Part shown: one piece after another, positions 21,603-33,665 of the stretch
Layout of the letters: each line of letters opens with the position of its first letter
How positions within the stretch are numbered: the first letter of the stretch is position 1
Source: Peromyscus leucopus
Lineage: Eukaryota > Chordata > Mammalia > Rodentia > Cricetidae
Assembly: GCF_004664715.2 (NCBI RefSeq)
Contig: NC_051069.1
Span: 1,926,001 to 1,990,000 of the forward strand
DNA: 64,000 nucleotides
Reading direction: 5' to 3'
The notes under the pieces: model-generated
The model's input: only the letters and a program-made list of their open reading frames with translations
Told to the model about the DNA's origin: nothing
Database searches by the model: none
Translations under genes and position numbers: made by a program

Positions 21603-22200
21603 TGATAGTTAATCTTAGCATCTTCCTGACTAGATTAACAAACACTTAGAGAGAAATAGGGCAGAAGAGATTGCTCAGAGGTTAAGAATACTGGCTGTTC
21701 TTTCCAGAGGACTAGGGTTTGACTCCTAACACCCACATAGTGGCTCACAACTGTCTTTAACTTCAGTTCTAGGGGATCCGATGCCCTCTTCTGATCTCCA
21801 GAGATACCCAGCATCCATATGGTACACAGATAAACATGTAGGCAAATACTCATACACACGTAAGATATACTTCTTTTTTAATTTAATTAAAAAAAATAAC
21901 CTAGAGAGCTGCCAAAGTGCTATTTCTGGGTGTCTCTAGGAGATTGCCATGTAAGTCAGGAATGTGAGCGTGGAAGACAAAAAACTGATCCAATCATGTG
22001 GGTGAACATCACCAAATCATCAACTGTTCATAATCATTTTCTCCTTTTCTCTCTGGGATGACCTACCATGAGACTTCTCAGCCTCTATTAACAAGCCAAT
22101 TCCTCTAATAAACTCTCCCTAAGACATCCAAATCATCCAGATCCATTTATCTGTCTCTTACTGGTTTTCTTTCTCTCTTGAGACCCTTTGGAGAGAACTT
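21603..22200 (+). mobile_element. RMER-type repeat split by a SINE
   Basis: TGATAGTTAATCTTAGCATC... before, and GGGTGTCTCTAGGAGATTGCC... after, the SINE at 21655-21870 belong to one repeat of the type also seen at 49145 and 55692. Confidence 0.5.
21655..21870 (+). mobile_element. B2-superfamily SINE (B3A type), nested
   Basis: CACCCACATAGTGGCTCACA and TAGGGGATCCGATGCCCTC. Confidence 0.87.
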
Positions 22201-22740
22201 GTAAACTCCATGATTATACACAAAACTTATGAAAATATTTTTTATTTTATTTTCTGACACTGTTTCTGTTTCTTATATTTAAATCTCTCCCTCATCTACT
22301 ATAACCTTATCTGTTTTTAACTTACTATATTATACTAACTAGGATCACCCCAAACCATTCACCAAAAAAGAAACAAGGGCATTTTCACTTTTCCCTCAAC
22401 TTTAGTAAGAATACCTTTAGTTCATTGCATATTCATAAAATCATGCTAATGTTTTCCTCTCATTTCTATTTTAAAAATCTAGTATTTTAAAATTCATATG
22501 AAAATCTGGCTAGAAGACACAAAAAAATTTTTAGAGCTCCACATTTTATATCTTAAGAAGAAAAATTAAAATCCCAAAATTACAAAGGGCTATTTTTTTT
22601 TTAAGTACTACAGTTGTACGACTTCGGGGTTTTTTGTTTGTTTGTTTGTTTGTTTGTTTTTAATGAACACTGACAGCTTACTATATATATGGGGGAAAAG
22701 ACTATCCTGATTAGGTAAAGTTTTTGTTTAATTCAATGTT
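22201..22740. other. Unassigned AT-rich intronic sequence
   Basis: Contains a GTTT repeat at 22633-22660. Possible L1 scrap near 22485-22530 (ATATGAAAATCTGGCTAG); not certain. Confidence 0.5.
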
Positions 22741-22744
22741 TGTG

Positions 22745-22924
22745 ATAGGAAAGGTGACTTAGCATGTAAAGCTGCATGCTACCAAACCTGGTGACCTGAG
22801 TTCAATCCCTAGAATCCATGAGGTAAAAAAAGAAAACCAACTCTCAAATGGTATCTTCTGACCTCCAGCACACCATGGCAGGTTCATGCTGCCATCCCAC
22901 ACCCACCAAAAAAAAAAAAAAAAA
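22745..22924 (+). mobile_element. B3-type SINE
   Basis: AAGGTGACTTAGCATGTAAA, TGAGTTCAATCCCTAGAATC and an A-tail of 16. Confidence 0.75.
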
Positions 22925-23184
22925 TTAATAAATGTAATTTAAAATAAATGTATAAATTAGCACTTGATTTAAAAATAGGTAAGTAAAATAAATGTTAAAG
23001 CAAGCTTGTTAACTTTACATCATGGTTACAAAAATAAAAATAAAACAGAACAAAAAAACCTTGAGATAACAATTTAAAGGAGAAAACACTTATTCTGACA
23101 CAATTTCAGAGGTTCTGACCTATCATGGCAGAGATAGGGTGGCAAAACAAAGCAGCTCACATCAGCAGCCAGGGAGCAGAGTGT
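22925..23184. other. Unassigned intronic sequence
   Basis: Nothing recognised. Confidence 0.5.
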
Positions 23185-23534
23185 TGTGGGATATTTGTAC
23201 ACTGTGTGAAGATTATATTGCTATGACTGGTTTATTAAAGAGCTGAATGGTCAATAGCGAGGCAGGAGGCATAGGCAGGATTTCCAGAGAGAAAGGAAGT
23301 GGGTAATCGAGCAGCAGGAGACGCCCGGGGAGACAAGGAGAGGAAACAGGAGGTACAAGATGGAAGAGAGGCAACGCCATGTAATAGAACATAGAGTGAT
23401 ATAATGGGATAATTTAAGTTATAAGAGCTAGTTAGGAGCAATCCTAAACTACAGGCTGACCTTTCATGATTAATAAAAAGTCTCCATGTCATTATTTGGG
23501 AGCTGGCTGGTGAGAGAGAGAAAGGCTCATTATA
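23185..23534 (+). mobile_element. Solo LTR, rodent ERV
   Basis: Starts TGTGGGATATTTGTACACTG and ends about AGGCTCATTATA; includes GTTATAAGAGCTAGTTAG and TTTGGGAGCTGGCTGG. A different family from the LTRs at 306 and 2909, though all share the ATAAGAGCTAG-type segment or similar layout. Family name not assigned. Confidence 0.78.
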
Positions 23535-23734
23535 GCTGAGAGAATGTTTCCTTCCTATTTTCCTTTTATTTCACCCAGGCCCCAACCTACTGGATGGTAG
23601 TATCTCTCATATTCAGAGCAGGGACTGTCACCCCCAAACACCCAGTTAATCCTCTCCAGACTACTAATCTAGGCATCAAGATGGTAATCAAGGTTAACTA
23701 TCACAATAATGGTACTTATAAGTTGAATGTAATG

Positions 23735-23905
23735 ATAATTAAAATTTACTGAGCACTTGCTATTTACCAGGCTATGCACTGCTCTGAACTTTTCCACCAA
23801 ATGGACCTATTAATTAAGAACTATTCAGCACTGTTAAAGAAACTGGTGGTTTAGGAGGTATGTAACAAGCCCAAAGGCATGGAGCAAATCAGGAGCATTA
23901 TGAGG
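23735..23905 (-). mobile_element. MIR SINE
   Basis: Reversed MIR: ACTGAGCACTTGCTATTTACCAGGC near the start and GTATGTAACAAGCCCAAAGG later. Confidence 0.75.
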
Positions 23906-24830
23906 GAGGTAAGTGAGGTATCAATGAGCTCAAGATAACATGTAATAGTCTTGTTATCTTCATAAAGTCAAGCACCATTCATGATGATGTGACTGCAAAA
24001 AACTGAAATAAAAACACATCAATGACACGGCCTTCAAAACTAACGTCTACCTTTAAGATATATTTTTAAGCCCACATATAATGAAATACTAAAGAGGAAT
24101 GGAATGTACTTTTTATAGATCAAAAATATGTGTATACCCTTGATTTCCACAGCTAGTAATTGAAATTGGCATGGTTTACTCCACAGGCACCTGGGCCAAT
24201 CTCCAACCTTTGCAGCACTTACCTCAGTCAGACACCACAGAATTGCCTGTTTCCACATGCAGAGTCTGAAGTGACTCAACTGAGCTTTGTTCTTATACTT
24301 TAGCAACTAGTCAGGAACTCAAAAGGTAAAGACAGAACACAGGTTGCCCCCAGGTCTCACAGACACATGTTAAATACTCACCTGCCTCTATCTAAACAGA
24401 GCATGGCTTCTAGCCCTCTCACTTTTGCATCCAGCCCTCCTTGGCATAGCTTTTGATTTCCCCAATACCAAGGTGCCAACTGTCTATTCCAATTCCTTGA
24501 CATCTACTCTAGTCCTTATTCTTATCACCTGCTACTCTTTCAGTTCAGGTTATATCAGTCTATAGATGCCTTGGGACTAACAATATTAGCCTTCCTAAAA
24601 TATCAATCTAATCAAGAGAAATCATGAATCAGGCAAAGCAACACCATATTCAAATAGAAATCCAAGATTCTGTGTTTCTTACAAATCATCTTGTAAAATC
24701 CTCCTCAGGAAAACTGTTCCCATAAATACGAAAGTATTTCCCTGTGTGATTTTATTTGATCTCTACACTTCTCACACAATACTATCTACTTAGAGTAAAA
24801 TTCCACACTTTAAAACAGTAACAAACCCCA
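23906..24830. other. Mostly unassigned intronic sequence
   Basis: No gene signal. The CT-rich part at 24400-24560 resembles ancient L2 but is too decayed to call. Confidence 0.45.
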
Positions 24831-24831
24831 G

Positions 24832-24977
24832 CCAGGCAGTTATGGCGCACACCTTTGATCCCAGTTCTCAGGAGACAGAGGTAGGCAGATCTCTGTGAGT
24901 TCAAGGCAAACCTGGTGACAGAGAGAGGGTTCCAGGACAACCTGAGCTACACAGAGAAACCCCGTTTTGGAAAAAAG

Positions 24978-25025
<48 letters not shown>

Positions 25026-25041
25026 AAAATAAACAAACAAA
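24832..25041 (+). mobile_element. B1 SINE with long A-tail
   Basis: Target duplication CAGTAACAAACC at 24816-24827 and 25042-25053; A-run of about 45 at 24977-25024. Confidence 0.92.
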
Positions 25042-25171
25042 CAGTAACAAACCTCTCCACTTTTATCCTCAGGTAACTCCCAGAAGCAAGCAGCATGTAC
25101 CATAATTACCACCAAAATATGTGAAAACATTAAAAGTGCTGCCTTTCTAATGTCATCTTTGTTTGTTTGTT

Positions 25172-25248
25172 TGTGGTGCTGGGGGTTTTAACACAGGGAC
25201 CTCATAGATACTGGAGCAAGCACATTATCTGAGCTGCACCTTCAGCCC
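25172..25248 (-). mobile_element. ID SINE
   Basis: GTGCTGGGGGTTTTAACACA and GGAGCAAGCACATTATCTGAG. Confidence 0.7.
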
Positions 25249-25965
25249 TTCTAGAGCCAGAAACTCAACCTAAAAGCAATTAGGAGAAAACTTTCCAAAA
25301 GATGTACACTAATGTCAAAACTTCATCAAGTAAATCATGTCTGCTCAGTTCAGAACCTAAGTCTCCAGGGAGAATTCTCACTTACAGGTGCCTATAGCTA
25401 ACATAACAGTAGCTTTCTTTATGTGTCTAGAGAGAAAGAAAGGAATTTGCTGCAAAGAAATTTGGAACTCCAAAAGCTAAAAATGTGCCAAACACAGCAA
25501 GGTTCAAAAGTACCTCTACAGTCAAATCCATGACAAATAACTGACCTCCTTTTTGGTTCTATTCCTACCCTCCTAATATCTATCCTTTACACAATAGAGT
25601 AATGCTATTCAATAAAAGTATAAGCATGTTAACCTTCCAGACTCAAACTCTAAACAACAGCTGAGAAAGCTAAGTGTGATCCTTACAAGAGGCTGTACTC
25701 CCCACGCCCAACTCCTATCTATTCTCATCTTATCTTCCCCCAGTTTTCTTTCTATGTGCAATATCTCTGTCGGTCACCTTTCTGTCATCCTGAGTTCTCT
25801 GAGTACCCTAAGTGTACATTCCCATCATTCACACTCTAATGTTCTATGTTGGTATTCTTTATAAGATCTTGAACATGTAACACCCACCATCATTAGAATA
25901 CAGAGTCACAAGTTAAACAGGCACTTTGCTCACTCATGGATCCTCAGCATCTGGACAACAGTCAG
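25249..25965. other. Unassigned intronic sequence
   Basis: No clear repeat; the CT-rich 25720-25860 part may be L2-derived. Confidence 0.45.
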
Positions 25966-25967
25966 GT

Positions 25968-26108
25968 GTAGGCATGGTCATTCAGACCGTTAATCCTAGC
26001 ACGTGGGAAGCAGAGAAAGGAGGAACTCTGTGAGTGAGAGGTCAGCCTGGTCTACATAGTGAGTGTTGGTTAGCCAGAGATATATAATGAGACTCTATCT
26101 CCAAAAAA
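25968..26108 (+). mobile_element. B1 SINE, diverged
   Basis: GTTAATCCTAGCACGTGGG and GGTCAGCCTGGTCTACATAG. Confidence 0.85.
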
Positions 26109-26423
26109 GGAAAAGATGATCAATAAACACCAATATACATAATTAATGAATGAATCTATTCAAATGTTCCATGGAAAGGCAAGCTATATTTTAGAAATTA
26201 AGAGCCACAAACTAATCAATGGAAAACATGTGAACCTATGAACCTAAGTATCAGAATCCTTAACAAGCCTGGCAGTGGAATAAAATTTATTTCTATGAAA
26301 ACTTCTATATCTATTTGCAAGGTAAGGGAAAGATTATCTTACTGTTGCCATGAATGTGTTTCAGGAAATTTCCATGCAAAATATCCATACAGCTTTCACA
26401 ACTATATAAAGTACCTACTTAAC

Positions 26424-26570
26424 TATGCCTCAGTTTTCCCATTGAAAAAGGCATAAGATACCAGTACCTATACCTAAAAGTGACATTATATGGATCAAAT
26501 GCATGTGTGTATAAAGTGTCTAGAATGGTTTACAGCACACACTACCTAAGGATATAAGTTATTGTTAAAA
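26424..26570 (+). mobile_element. MIR SINE
   Basis: GCCTCAGTTTTCCCATTGAA and GTGTATAAAGTGTCTAGAATGG follow the MIR order. Confidence 0.72.
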
Positions 26571-26577
26571 ACTACTG

Positions 26578-26665
26578 CTGGACATAGTGACAGATACCTA
26601 TAATCCCAGCATAAAGAAGGCTAAGGGGGGAAGATGAGTATAAGAAAATTCTGTTTCAAGACAAC
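26578..26665 (+). mobile_element. B1 fragment
   Basis: GCTGGACATAGTGACAGATA and CCTATAATCCCAGCATAAAG. Confidence 0.65.
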
Positions 26666-26727
26666 AACATATTTATGCTTTTAGGCTACTTTTTGCAGTG
26701 AACTAATACATGCTTGAAAATGCTTTC

Positions 26728-26936
26728 AGGGACTGGAGAGATGCTCAGCAGTTAAGAGCACTAGCTGCTCTTTCAGAGGATCCAGGTTAAATTCCAAGCA
26801 CCTACAATGGCAACTCACAAGTAGCTGTAACTCCAGTTCCATGTGACTGACACTCTTTGGCCTCCATGAGCATCAGACACACAAGAAGTGCACAAGCATC
26901 CATGCCAATAAAGCACCTATATACATAAAATAAAAT
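26728..26936 (+). mobile_element. B2-superfamily SINE (B3A type)
   Basis: GGGACTGGAGAGATGCTCAGC start and CATAAAATAAAAT end. Confidence 0.88.
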
Positions 26937-27096
26937 ATACTTTGGGATGGGAAGACACAACTTAGTTCTTATAGAAACAATTCTAACTCACCCTACCTCT
27001 TTAATTAAAAGAGCACGTAAAAGTACTTAATGAACAAAATGAATGAATACACTGGCAAAAATGGCAATCCCATTCTATTTTAAAGTTGATTACATT

Positions 27097-27172
27097 ATGG
27101 CTGAAGCACAGCTCTGTGGTAAAGTGCTTAGCTAGCATACTGAAGTCTTAGGTTTGATCCTGAGCACCACTT
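27097..27172 (+). mobile_element. ID SINE
   Basis: GGTAAAGTGCTTAGCTAGC and GGTTTGATCCTGAGCACCAC. Confidence 0.75.
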
Positions 27173-27304
27173 AAAATGTTAAGGGGTCAATGAAAGAAAA
27201 AGGACAAATGTGAATCTCTGGAGGCTTTTTCCCCAATACACACTCTCAGAAATTTGGGAATTCTTACATAATTTGTAAAATGAAGAAATTACTGACTTCA
27301 TGAT

Positions 27305-28110
27305 TCGTTTATTCATTCAACAAACATACTGGGTATACTTAATAGTGGATGTGCTAGGCTTTTATTTAGGTGCTGAGAATACAAACATTAAAAAGTTACA
27401 ATAAATAGCTACTGGTCTTGTGGTGCTTTACTCTCAGATGGTGAAAAATAAACAAAGCTATAAAAGTTATTAATGGAAGAAAGGTATAGGAAAATGGTGG
27501 CTAGAAGCCCAAGGAAGGAGCTGATATTTTTATGTAAGGTAATCTGGATGATTAACATATAAAAAAAGACTCAATAGAGAACAAACCACAATAATGTGAC
27601 TGTCCATACCACTACTGAACTAGATACTTCAAAACTATTAAGATTTTATTGCTTTTTTTTAAGTTTCCAAAATAACAGAGAGCTCATAATAGAGCCATAT
27701 ACAGAAATAAGTGTTTCATGCAAAGGACCAGAAAGCACAAAGGCCCTCATACAGGAGCAAATTTAGCTGGAACAGAAATGAACAAGAGATGCAAAGGCAC
27801 CCACACAGGTTTTTACAAACTTGACTTTTACTTACAATGGTGAATTACTTAATAGGTGTGTTATTGTTTATTCAATTGAGATATTTTTAATTGAGGTAAA
27901 ATTCACACAATAAAGTCCTGACTTTAGCCACTGGAAATTACACAATCTGTTACTGGCTGGTTATGACCACACTTTGGATGGTCACTGACTGCTAAGCTGA
28001 AGACAGACTGAGTGGGATGGATGCAGGGAGAAGAGTAGGCACCATACAACAGGACCTGAAGAAAGATGACTCTAACCTGAATCAGAAGGGAAGTAGTAGC
28101 GAACTGGTGA
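27305..28110 (-). mobile_element. Ancient mammal-wide repeat relic (L2/MIR age)
   Basis: Three separated segments keep the order of an ancient repeat: TTATTCATTCAACAAACATACTG (27308-), AGCACAAAGGCCCTCATACA (27736-), and GATGACTCTAACCTGAATCAG (28065-). Exact family not named. Confidence 0.5.
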
Positions 28111-29085
28111 CTGAAATCAATTACTCAAGAGTACAAGTACAAAGCTTGCCTGGGCTACAGAGAAAGTAACTACTAAATACCAACAAAGAAATTATGTCTT
28201 CTAAAAGTTTGCTTCTATTTTAACATGGGATTTATAGTCCACAATGAAAATCTTCTCCTGCCTTAAACTCCTTAAATATATCAAGCAGATCTGTACAAAA
28301 TGAACAATCTCCTAAAGACTAGGAGTAAAACTAGCCAGAGCTAGAGTATCTTTCATTACTGATGTATTACCATACAGGGACCAATGAACAACAGGGAAGT
28401 TAGCAGGAAGAGCTCAGAAGACCCCAACCAGTGTAGCTCAATGGCAGAAAACGTGTCAAACATCTACAGAGCCTGGGGGTTGATGCCCAACAATGGAAAA
28501 GAAATAAAAAGAAAAAAGTTGCCAACCCAACTCCTTTTATCTCCAAACACAGAGACTACAACTAAAGGTGTTCCCGTGCAATGATGTTTCCTGACAATGG
28601 CAAAAATAACACACATTTAAACTAGAGTGCCAAGTGAAATGTTCCTTATCTGAGGTCAGTGGAAAGTGACAGTTTCCGGTGAAGGAACGTTTCTAGACAA
28701 CCCAAGTTTTTCCATGTGCCATATATCTTTCCACCTGAACTATTACTAATTTCTCTCCATGGTTTAACATCTTGATCAGGCTCATTCTTATCAACATCTT
28801 CACCAGGGAGACCACAATGATGTAATAATCTCAGGGCTATTTCACTGCAGCACTGTGTCCACATTAAATCACTCACTCTGCAAGCTGGTTGTCAGGTAGG
28901 TTATCTTTCTCTTTTACTTTACTTCACCTACACAAAAAGCATGCCAGCAGCAGTTTGCCTTCTTGACCTTTGTTGTATATTTCAGAAATCTGACCTTGTA
29001 CAAAATGTACAATAAAATGCACACAGTGCCTAACACTTTACAGGCCCAGTGGAAATTTTGAACATTTCCACATTTAACACACATA
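28111..29085. other. Unassigned intronic sequence
   Basis: Nearly 1 kb without a recognised repeat. A 76-codon minus frame at 28646-28876 was inspected and has no family resemblance that I can support. Confidence 0.5.
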
Positions 29086-29089
29086 CAAA

Positions 29090-29262
29090 GGATGGTGAGA
29101 TGGCACTTGCCACTACGCCTGAGGAACTAAGTTTAACCACTGAGCCACACAGGGTGGAAGGAGAGAACGATCTTCCCTATAAGTCATCCTCTGATCTCCA
29201 CACATCTGCCATGGTAAGCATGCAAGTAAATGAATGAATGTAAAAAATATTTTTAAAAACAC
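29090..29262 (+). mobile_element. B3-type SINE
   Basis: GATGGTGAGATGGCACTTGCC, GGGTGGAAGGAGAGAACGATC and CTGATCTCCACACATCTGCC. Confidence 0.78.
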
Positions 29263-29365
29263 CCTCTACCCCAATTACAGAAGTGTAATGTGGAAAACAC
29301 ATTTAAACAGTCTCTCTCAGCCAAGAGATTCTCTCTGTGCTCAACCTTTGAAAAATGAGTATGCT

Positions 29366-29512
29366 AGGGCTAGGAAATGTAGTTCAATAGTGGAGCACTT
29401 GGCTAGCATGTGTGTGGAGGTCTTAGGTTCAATCAAAGCACTGTGACACTATGAAAATAAGTAAGTAAACCAAGAGTGATAGTGCACATCTATAATCCTA
29501 GCTACTAGCCTA
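29366..29512 (+). mobile_element. B4 SINE (ID head plus B1 start)
   Basis: ID-like AGTGGAGCACTTGGCTAGC, then CATCTATAATCCTAGCTAC; truncated. Confidence 0.68.
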
Positions 29513-29623
29513 GAAATGGTGGGTTAACAGCATCACTTTTGGACCAATAGCAACATTACTTAACAAACATTTTTTTCCTATCTATAATTTTTAAAAAAGT
29601 GATTATACAATCTTAAGAATGGG

Positions 29624-29772
29624 AGCCAGGCTTTGGTGGCATATGCCTTTAATCCCAACACTTGGGAGGCAGAAGCAGGGGGATCTCTATGAGTCTGAGG
29701 CCAGTCTGGTCTACAGAGTGAGTTCCACCACAGCCAAGGCTAAACAGAGAAAGCCTGTCTCGAAAAACAGAA
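29624..29772 (+). mobile_element. B1 SINE
   Basis: GCATATGCCTTTAATCCCAA and GAGTGAGTTCCACCACAGCC; its tail feeds the following purine repeat. Confidence 0.92.
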
Positions 29773-29859
29773 AAAGAAAGAAAGAAGGAAGGAGGGGGGA
29801 GGGAGGGAGGGAGGGGAGGAAGAGAGAGAGGGAGAGAAGGAGAGAGAGAGAGAGAAGAA
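29773..29859 (+). repeat. Purine microsatellite (AAAG, GGGA, GA)
   Basis: Imperfect GGAG and GA runs, homopurine. Confidence 0.93.
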
Positions 29860-30039
29860 AATCTACAAAAATGTTAATATATCTTCCGACTTAATAGAAA
29901 ACTTAATTACAACACACGAAAAGGTAGATAAAGGACAAACTAAAACTGGCACATCTCTAATGCCTCAAAAGAACTACCTGCAATCAAGTTATTTCCAACA
30001 CTTTTCACTTACATTAGTTTCAAAATTTATTAAGTTACT

Positions 30040-30355
30040 TCTCACTGTTGTGGCCTGGCAGTCTAGTCCACCAAGGAGAAGAAGATGTGGTGCAGGAAGC
30101 TCAGACAGCTGGTTGGTCACATGACATCCATCGTCTGGAAGCAGAGAGGAGTTCTGGTGCTCAACCTCCTTTCTGGTGTTTTGGTTTTTGTTTCCTTTAC
30201 AATTGGTCCAGGACCCCAATCCATTGGATGGCACCAGTCACATTCAGGGTAGTTCTTCTCCCTTCTGCTAAACCTCTATGGAACACCCTCACAGACATCT
30301 CCAGAGTTGTATGTCCCAGGTGATTCCAAATTCAGTCAAGTTGACAACTAAAGTC
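30040..30355 (-). mobile_element. RMER-type repeat (name uncertain)
   Basis: Reversed order: CAATTGGTCCAGGACCCC, GGATGGCACCAGTCACATTC, CCTCACAGACATCTCCAGAG and GATTCCAAATTCAGTCAAGTTGAC. Confidence 0.6.
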
Positions 30356-31689
30356 AACAATGTGATTTCAAGAACATTTTCCAACATAAAAGCAGATTTT
30401 CTTTCTTTTCAAACCATCAACTGTACTTCAAGGAACATCCTTGACCAATGCTCTTTATGTTGATATATATATTCACTCTGATGTTGAAATACTACACAGC
30501 ACTTACAAAACTGTTCTCTTGTATAACAAAAGTAGCCTTCTAGGAACTATTTCCTATATTTCAGCAATATAACAAAGCATTTTAATGCACTTAGAAACAA
30601 ACCATTTCTACACTATGACTTCAAATTGAAACCAGTATCCATTTCTTCACTAGAAACCAGTCAAATAATCTAGAATCAACTATCTACATCTCATAGTTAC
30701 AAGTGAAAGTTCAAAATAACAGAGTACATTTATATTAAAAAGCATATTTCAACACATCCATTTTTAAATAAGCTAGACTCTTATACATAAAATAATAAAG
30801 CCTGCTGGATCAGAAGTGAAACTAAGTAACCCTTTCACAAATTACAAACTAAATCAATCACACAGGGTACAGAACATGAATGATTAAAATCCACTGACTA
30901 TTCTATTTCTACCATTCACTTAAGAAATAAAGTTTGAAAATTCCAAAATGGAACCATGTATATCATTAGATTTGTATGCTTATATCTGAATTTTTTCATA
31001 TACTTTCAAATAAATACCACCAGTACAGATGGTAATCTACATAAAGACTGTAGTTTTCAAGCCACATACATCATTCTCCCACACAGACACAAGGTGTTCC
31101 AGCCACCATTTCCATTGTTGCTGTACATCTATCTTGGATTTCATTCTAACTCTATACCCATTGCCTCACCGTCCACCCATGTCACACCTAGCTAAGAATT
31201 ACTATTCTATAGCTTACTCTATATATGAAAGATAAAGACTCTTGGAATACTAAGAGATTTGTACTACTGTATGGGCAAAATCAGATTTTATAGGTCACCG
31301 GGGAAATTAAACATTTTGACCAAAATAAAGTTAAAATTTGTAAGTACAAATGACTACCTACTTTCAAGGTTGGCAACCAAATTGTTCCAGATTAAAAAAC
31401 CTAATATTTATTACTGTCCATTTGGAATTCTGATAACATACTGTATTAATTGAAGGGGATACTCTCTAATGTACTACAAGAATATTCAATTTTAACAAAA
31501 ATCAAGACATGTAGCTTTATATAATGAAGCTACTTCTCTAACACTGTGGACAGACAGCAATTAAAAGGCTGTTTCGCCAGACTACAACCTTGCTTAATGA
31601 AAAAGGCTATGTAACATGCACTCAAAAATCTAGTCCATTCACCAAACAATGTTATTAACAATTCTGTGGTTTTTTTGAACTTTCTCAAA
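30356..31689. other. Unassigned AT-rich intronic sequence
   Basis: The longest repeat-poor part of intron 1 (about 1.3 kb). Short frames here show no coding signature. Confidence 0.55.
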
Positions 31690-31839
31690 TATTGTGTGTA
31701 TGATATGTATGTGTATATGTATATATGGGGTGTGTGTGTGGATGTAGGTGCACATTAATGTGCCATGGTGAATATTAGAAGACAATTTTTGGGAGTTGGT
31801 TACCTCTTTTCACTATGGTTCCAGAACATAGCTTGTCAG

Positions 31840-31874
<35 letters not shown>

Positions 31875-31900
31875 CTGCTGGGCTATTTCATCAGTCATAA
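31690..31900 (-). mobile_element. B3-type SINE with internal T-run
   Basis: GGGAGTTGGTTACCTCTTTTC and CTGCTGGGCTATTTCATCAG, separated by a T-run (31842-31867). Confidence 0.62.
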
Positions 31901-31994
31901 TTCTGCAGTTTAAATAAAACAGTTATTATAAATCTTGATGTCAGCTACACTTTGTATTAGGTCCTAAAACACATAAACTAAGAATAAAATCACA

Positions 31995-32193
31995 GGAACA
32001 GGTAGATCACTTAGTTGATAAAGTGTTGGCCACACTAACATGAGAACCCCAAAATACATGTAAAAAGCCTGATGTGGTGGCTGGCACATGCTTGTAAGCT
32101 TAGTGTTGGGGAGGCGGAGACAAGCAAATCCCTGAGACTCACTGGCTGGACAGCCAGCCTAGCCTACTCAGTAAACCCCAATTCCCAATGAGG

Positions 32194-32195
<2 letters not shown>
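31995..32195 (+). mobile_element. Composite SINE (B4/RSINE type)
   Basis: GATGTGGTGGCTGGCACATG, GGAGGCGGAGACAAGC and CAGCCAGCCTAGCCTACTC. Confidence 0.7.
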
Positions 32196-32247
<52 letters not shown>

Positions 32248-32252
32248 ACTCA
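32196..32252 (+). repeat. (CA)n microsatellite
   Basis: About 22 CA units plus CTCACA variants; the tail of the composite SINE. Confidence 0.95.
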
Positions 32253-32398
32253 CCTATATTCTGTATATGACAGAAAACACTCAACATGTATTTGAGTCTT
32301 GCTATTTATTTAATATAACAATCTCTAGTTCTATCCATTTTCCTGAAAAATTGGTTATTCCTTATGGCTGAATCAAACTCCACTGTGCATACATACAT

Positions 32399-32558
32399 TT
32401 TTTGGTTTGTGTTTTGGTTTTCAAGACAGGATTTCTGTGTAGCTCTGGCTGTCCTGGAACTTGCTCTGTAGCCCAGGCTGGTCTTGAACTCACAAAGATC
32501 TGTCTGTTTTCTCCTCCTGAGTGCTGGGATTAAAGGCATGTACCACCTCCCCCTGGCA
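32399..32558 (-). mobile_element. B1 SINE
   Basis: GAGTGCTGGGATTAAAGGCAT and GCCCAGGCTGGTCTTGAACTC. Confidence 0.93.
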
Positions 32559-32892
32559 GTATCACATTTCTTTATCCATGGTCTTCTAGACTGATATACT
32601 CTATTATTCCAAAAACTCAATCGAAAGTTCAAGTGTCTGCGTGACTATGTGTCTCTTATCAGCATCAATGTAAGCAAAGACATGGAAAGACCTTTGCTCC
32701 ACAATAGTATACAACCATTTGCCTAAAATTTAAAGACAATCTTGTTTTCCCCAACTTGTTTCTGAAGTAGAAAGTTCATAGTCCAAACTTGCTTTAATCA
32801 AACTACTCCTTAATCAAGAGTACCAAAGACAGTCTAAAATTCTAAAGGCTAATTCTAGCAAGATAAATGCACAACAAAAATGGAGGCTAGAG

Positions 32893-33107
32893 ACAGTTCA
32901 GAAATGGATCAGCAGTTAAGAGTACTAGCTGCTCTTACAGAAGACCTGGGTTCAGCTCCCAGCACCCACCAGATGGCTCACAACCATCTTTAACTCTAGT
33001 CACAGGAGATTTGATGCCCTCTTCTGGCCTTCACAGGCACCAGACACACACGTGGTACACACACGTACATGCAGGCAAAACACTCATACATATAAAATAA
33101 AAATAAA
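32893..33107 (+). mobile_element. B2-superfamily SINE (B3A type)
   Basis: GATGCCCTCTTCTGGCCTTC (33013-33032) reads as a CTCF-like core on the minus strand; tail CATATAAAATAAAAATAA. Confidence 0.88.
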
Positions 33108-33119
33108 CCACTTTTTAAA

Positions 33120-33478
33120 ATGTGTTAGTGTATCTTCAAAGCTAATTGCTCCCCTCTGTCCCAAATTCATTAGACCCCTATCATCCAACTCTCTAGAACA
33201 TTCTTCACCAATCACCAGTCATAGAAAATTGAAAAGCAGTGCAAATTTTTAAGCAGCCCCAGGAAGAAGCACGGTAGTATCTAGTCCCAGACTGATATTC
33301 ACCCCCATCTTCTATCTAGAATCAAAACCTCAAGACAATTTCAACTTCAAAGACTAAAATCCTCAATGGTTTACAAAGCCACTCTCCAATGTAAAAGCTC
33401 CTAAGATCTCAATTCAACAGTAAGCCCTCAGTTCATTTTGTTAGCTTAACATTAAACATTTGCCAAGTTTTACCAGTG
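33120..33478. other. Unassigned intronic sequence
   Basis: Nothing recognised. Confidence 0.5.
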
Positions 33479-33483
33479 CTATT

Positions 33484-33525
33484 CCCGCCCACCCGCCCGT
33501 CCCCCCCCCCCCACCGCGCGCGCGA

Positions 33526-33562
<37 letters not shown>
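33484..33562 (+). repeat. C-run, (CG)n and (TG)n tract
   Basis: CCCGCC units, a run of about 14 C, then CGCGCGCGCG, then about 14 TG units. Confidence 0.93.
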
Positions 33563-33566
<4 letters not shown>

Positions 33567-33665
33567 GGAATTGGTTCATTCCTTCCACCATGTAAGTCCC
33601 AGGGATCAAACTCAGGTTGTCAGGTTTAGTGGCAAGTGCCTTTACCTGGCCACCTTGCCAGCCCT
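33563..33665 (-). mobile_element. B3-type SINE
   Basis: GGAATTGGTTCATTCCTTCC, GGGATCAAACTCAGGTTGTC and CCACCTTGCCAGCCC; the TG tract to the left is its tail. Confidence 0.85.

Noticed and set aside
28646..28876. 76-codon minus frame in Adam10 intron 1, considered as a hidden exon or pseudogene
   Set aside because: No splice sites at suitable places, no stops or indels pointing to a parent gene, and no family I recognise. A protein search could reopen it.
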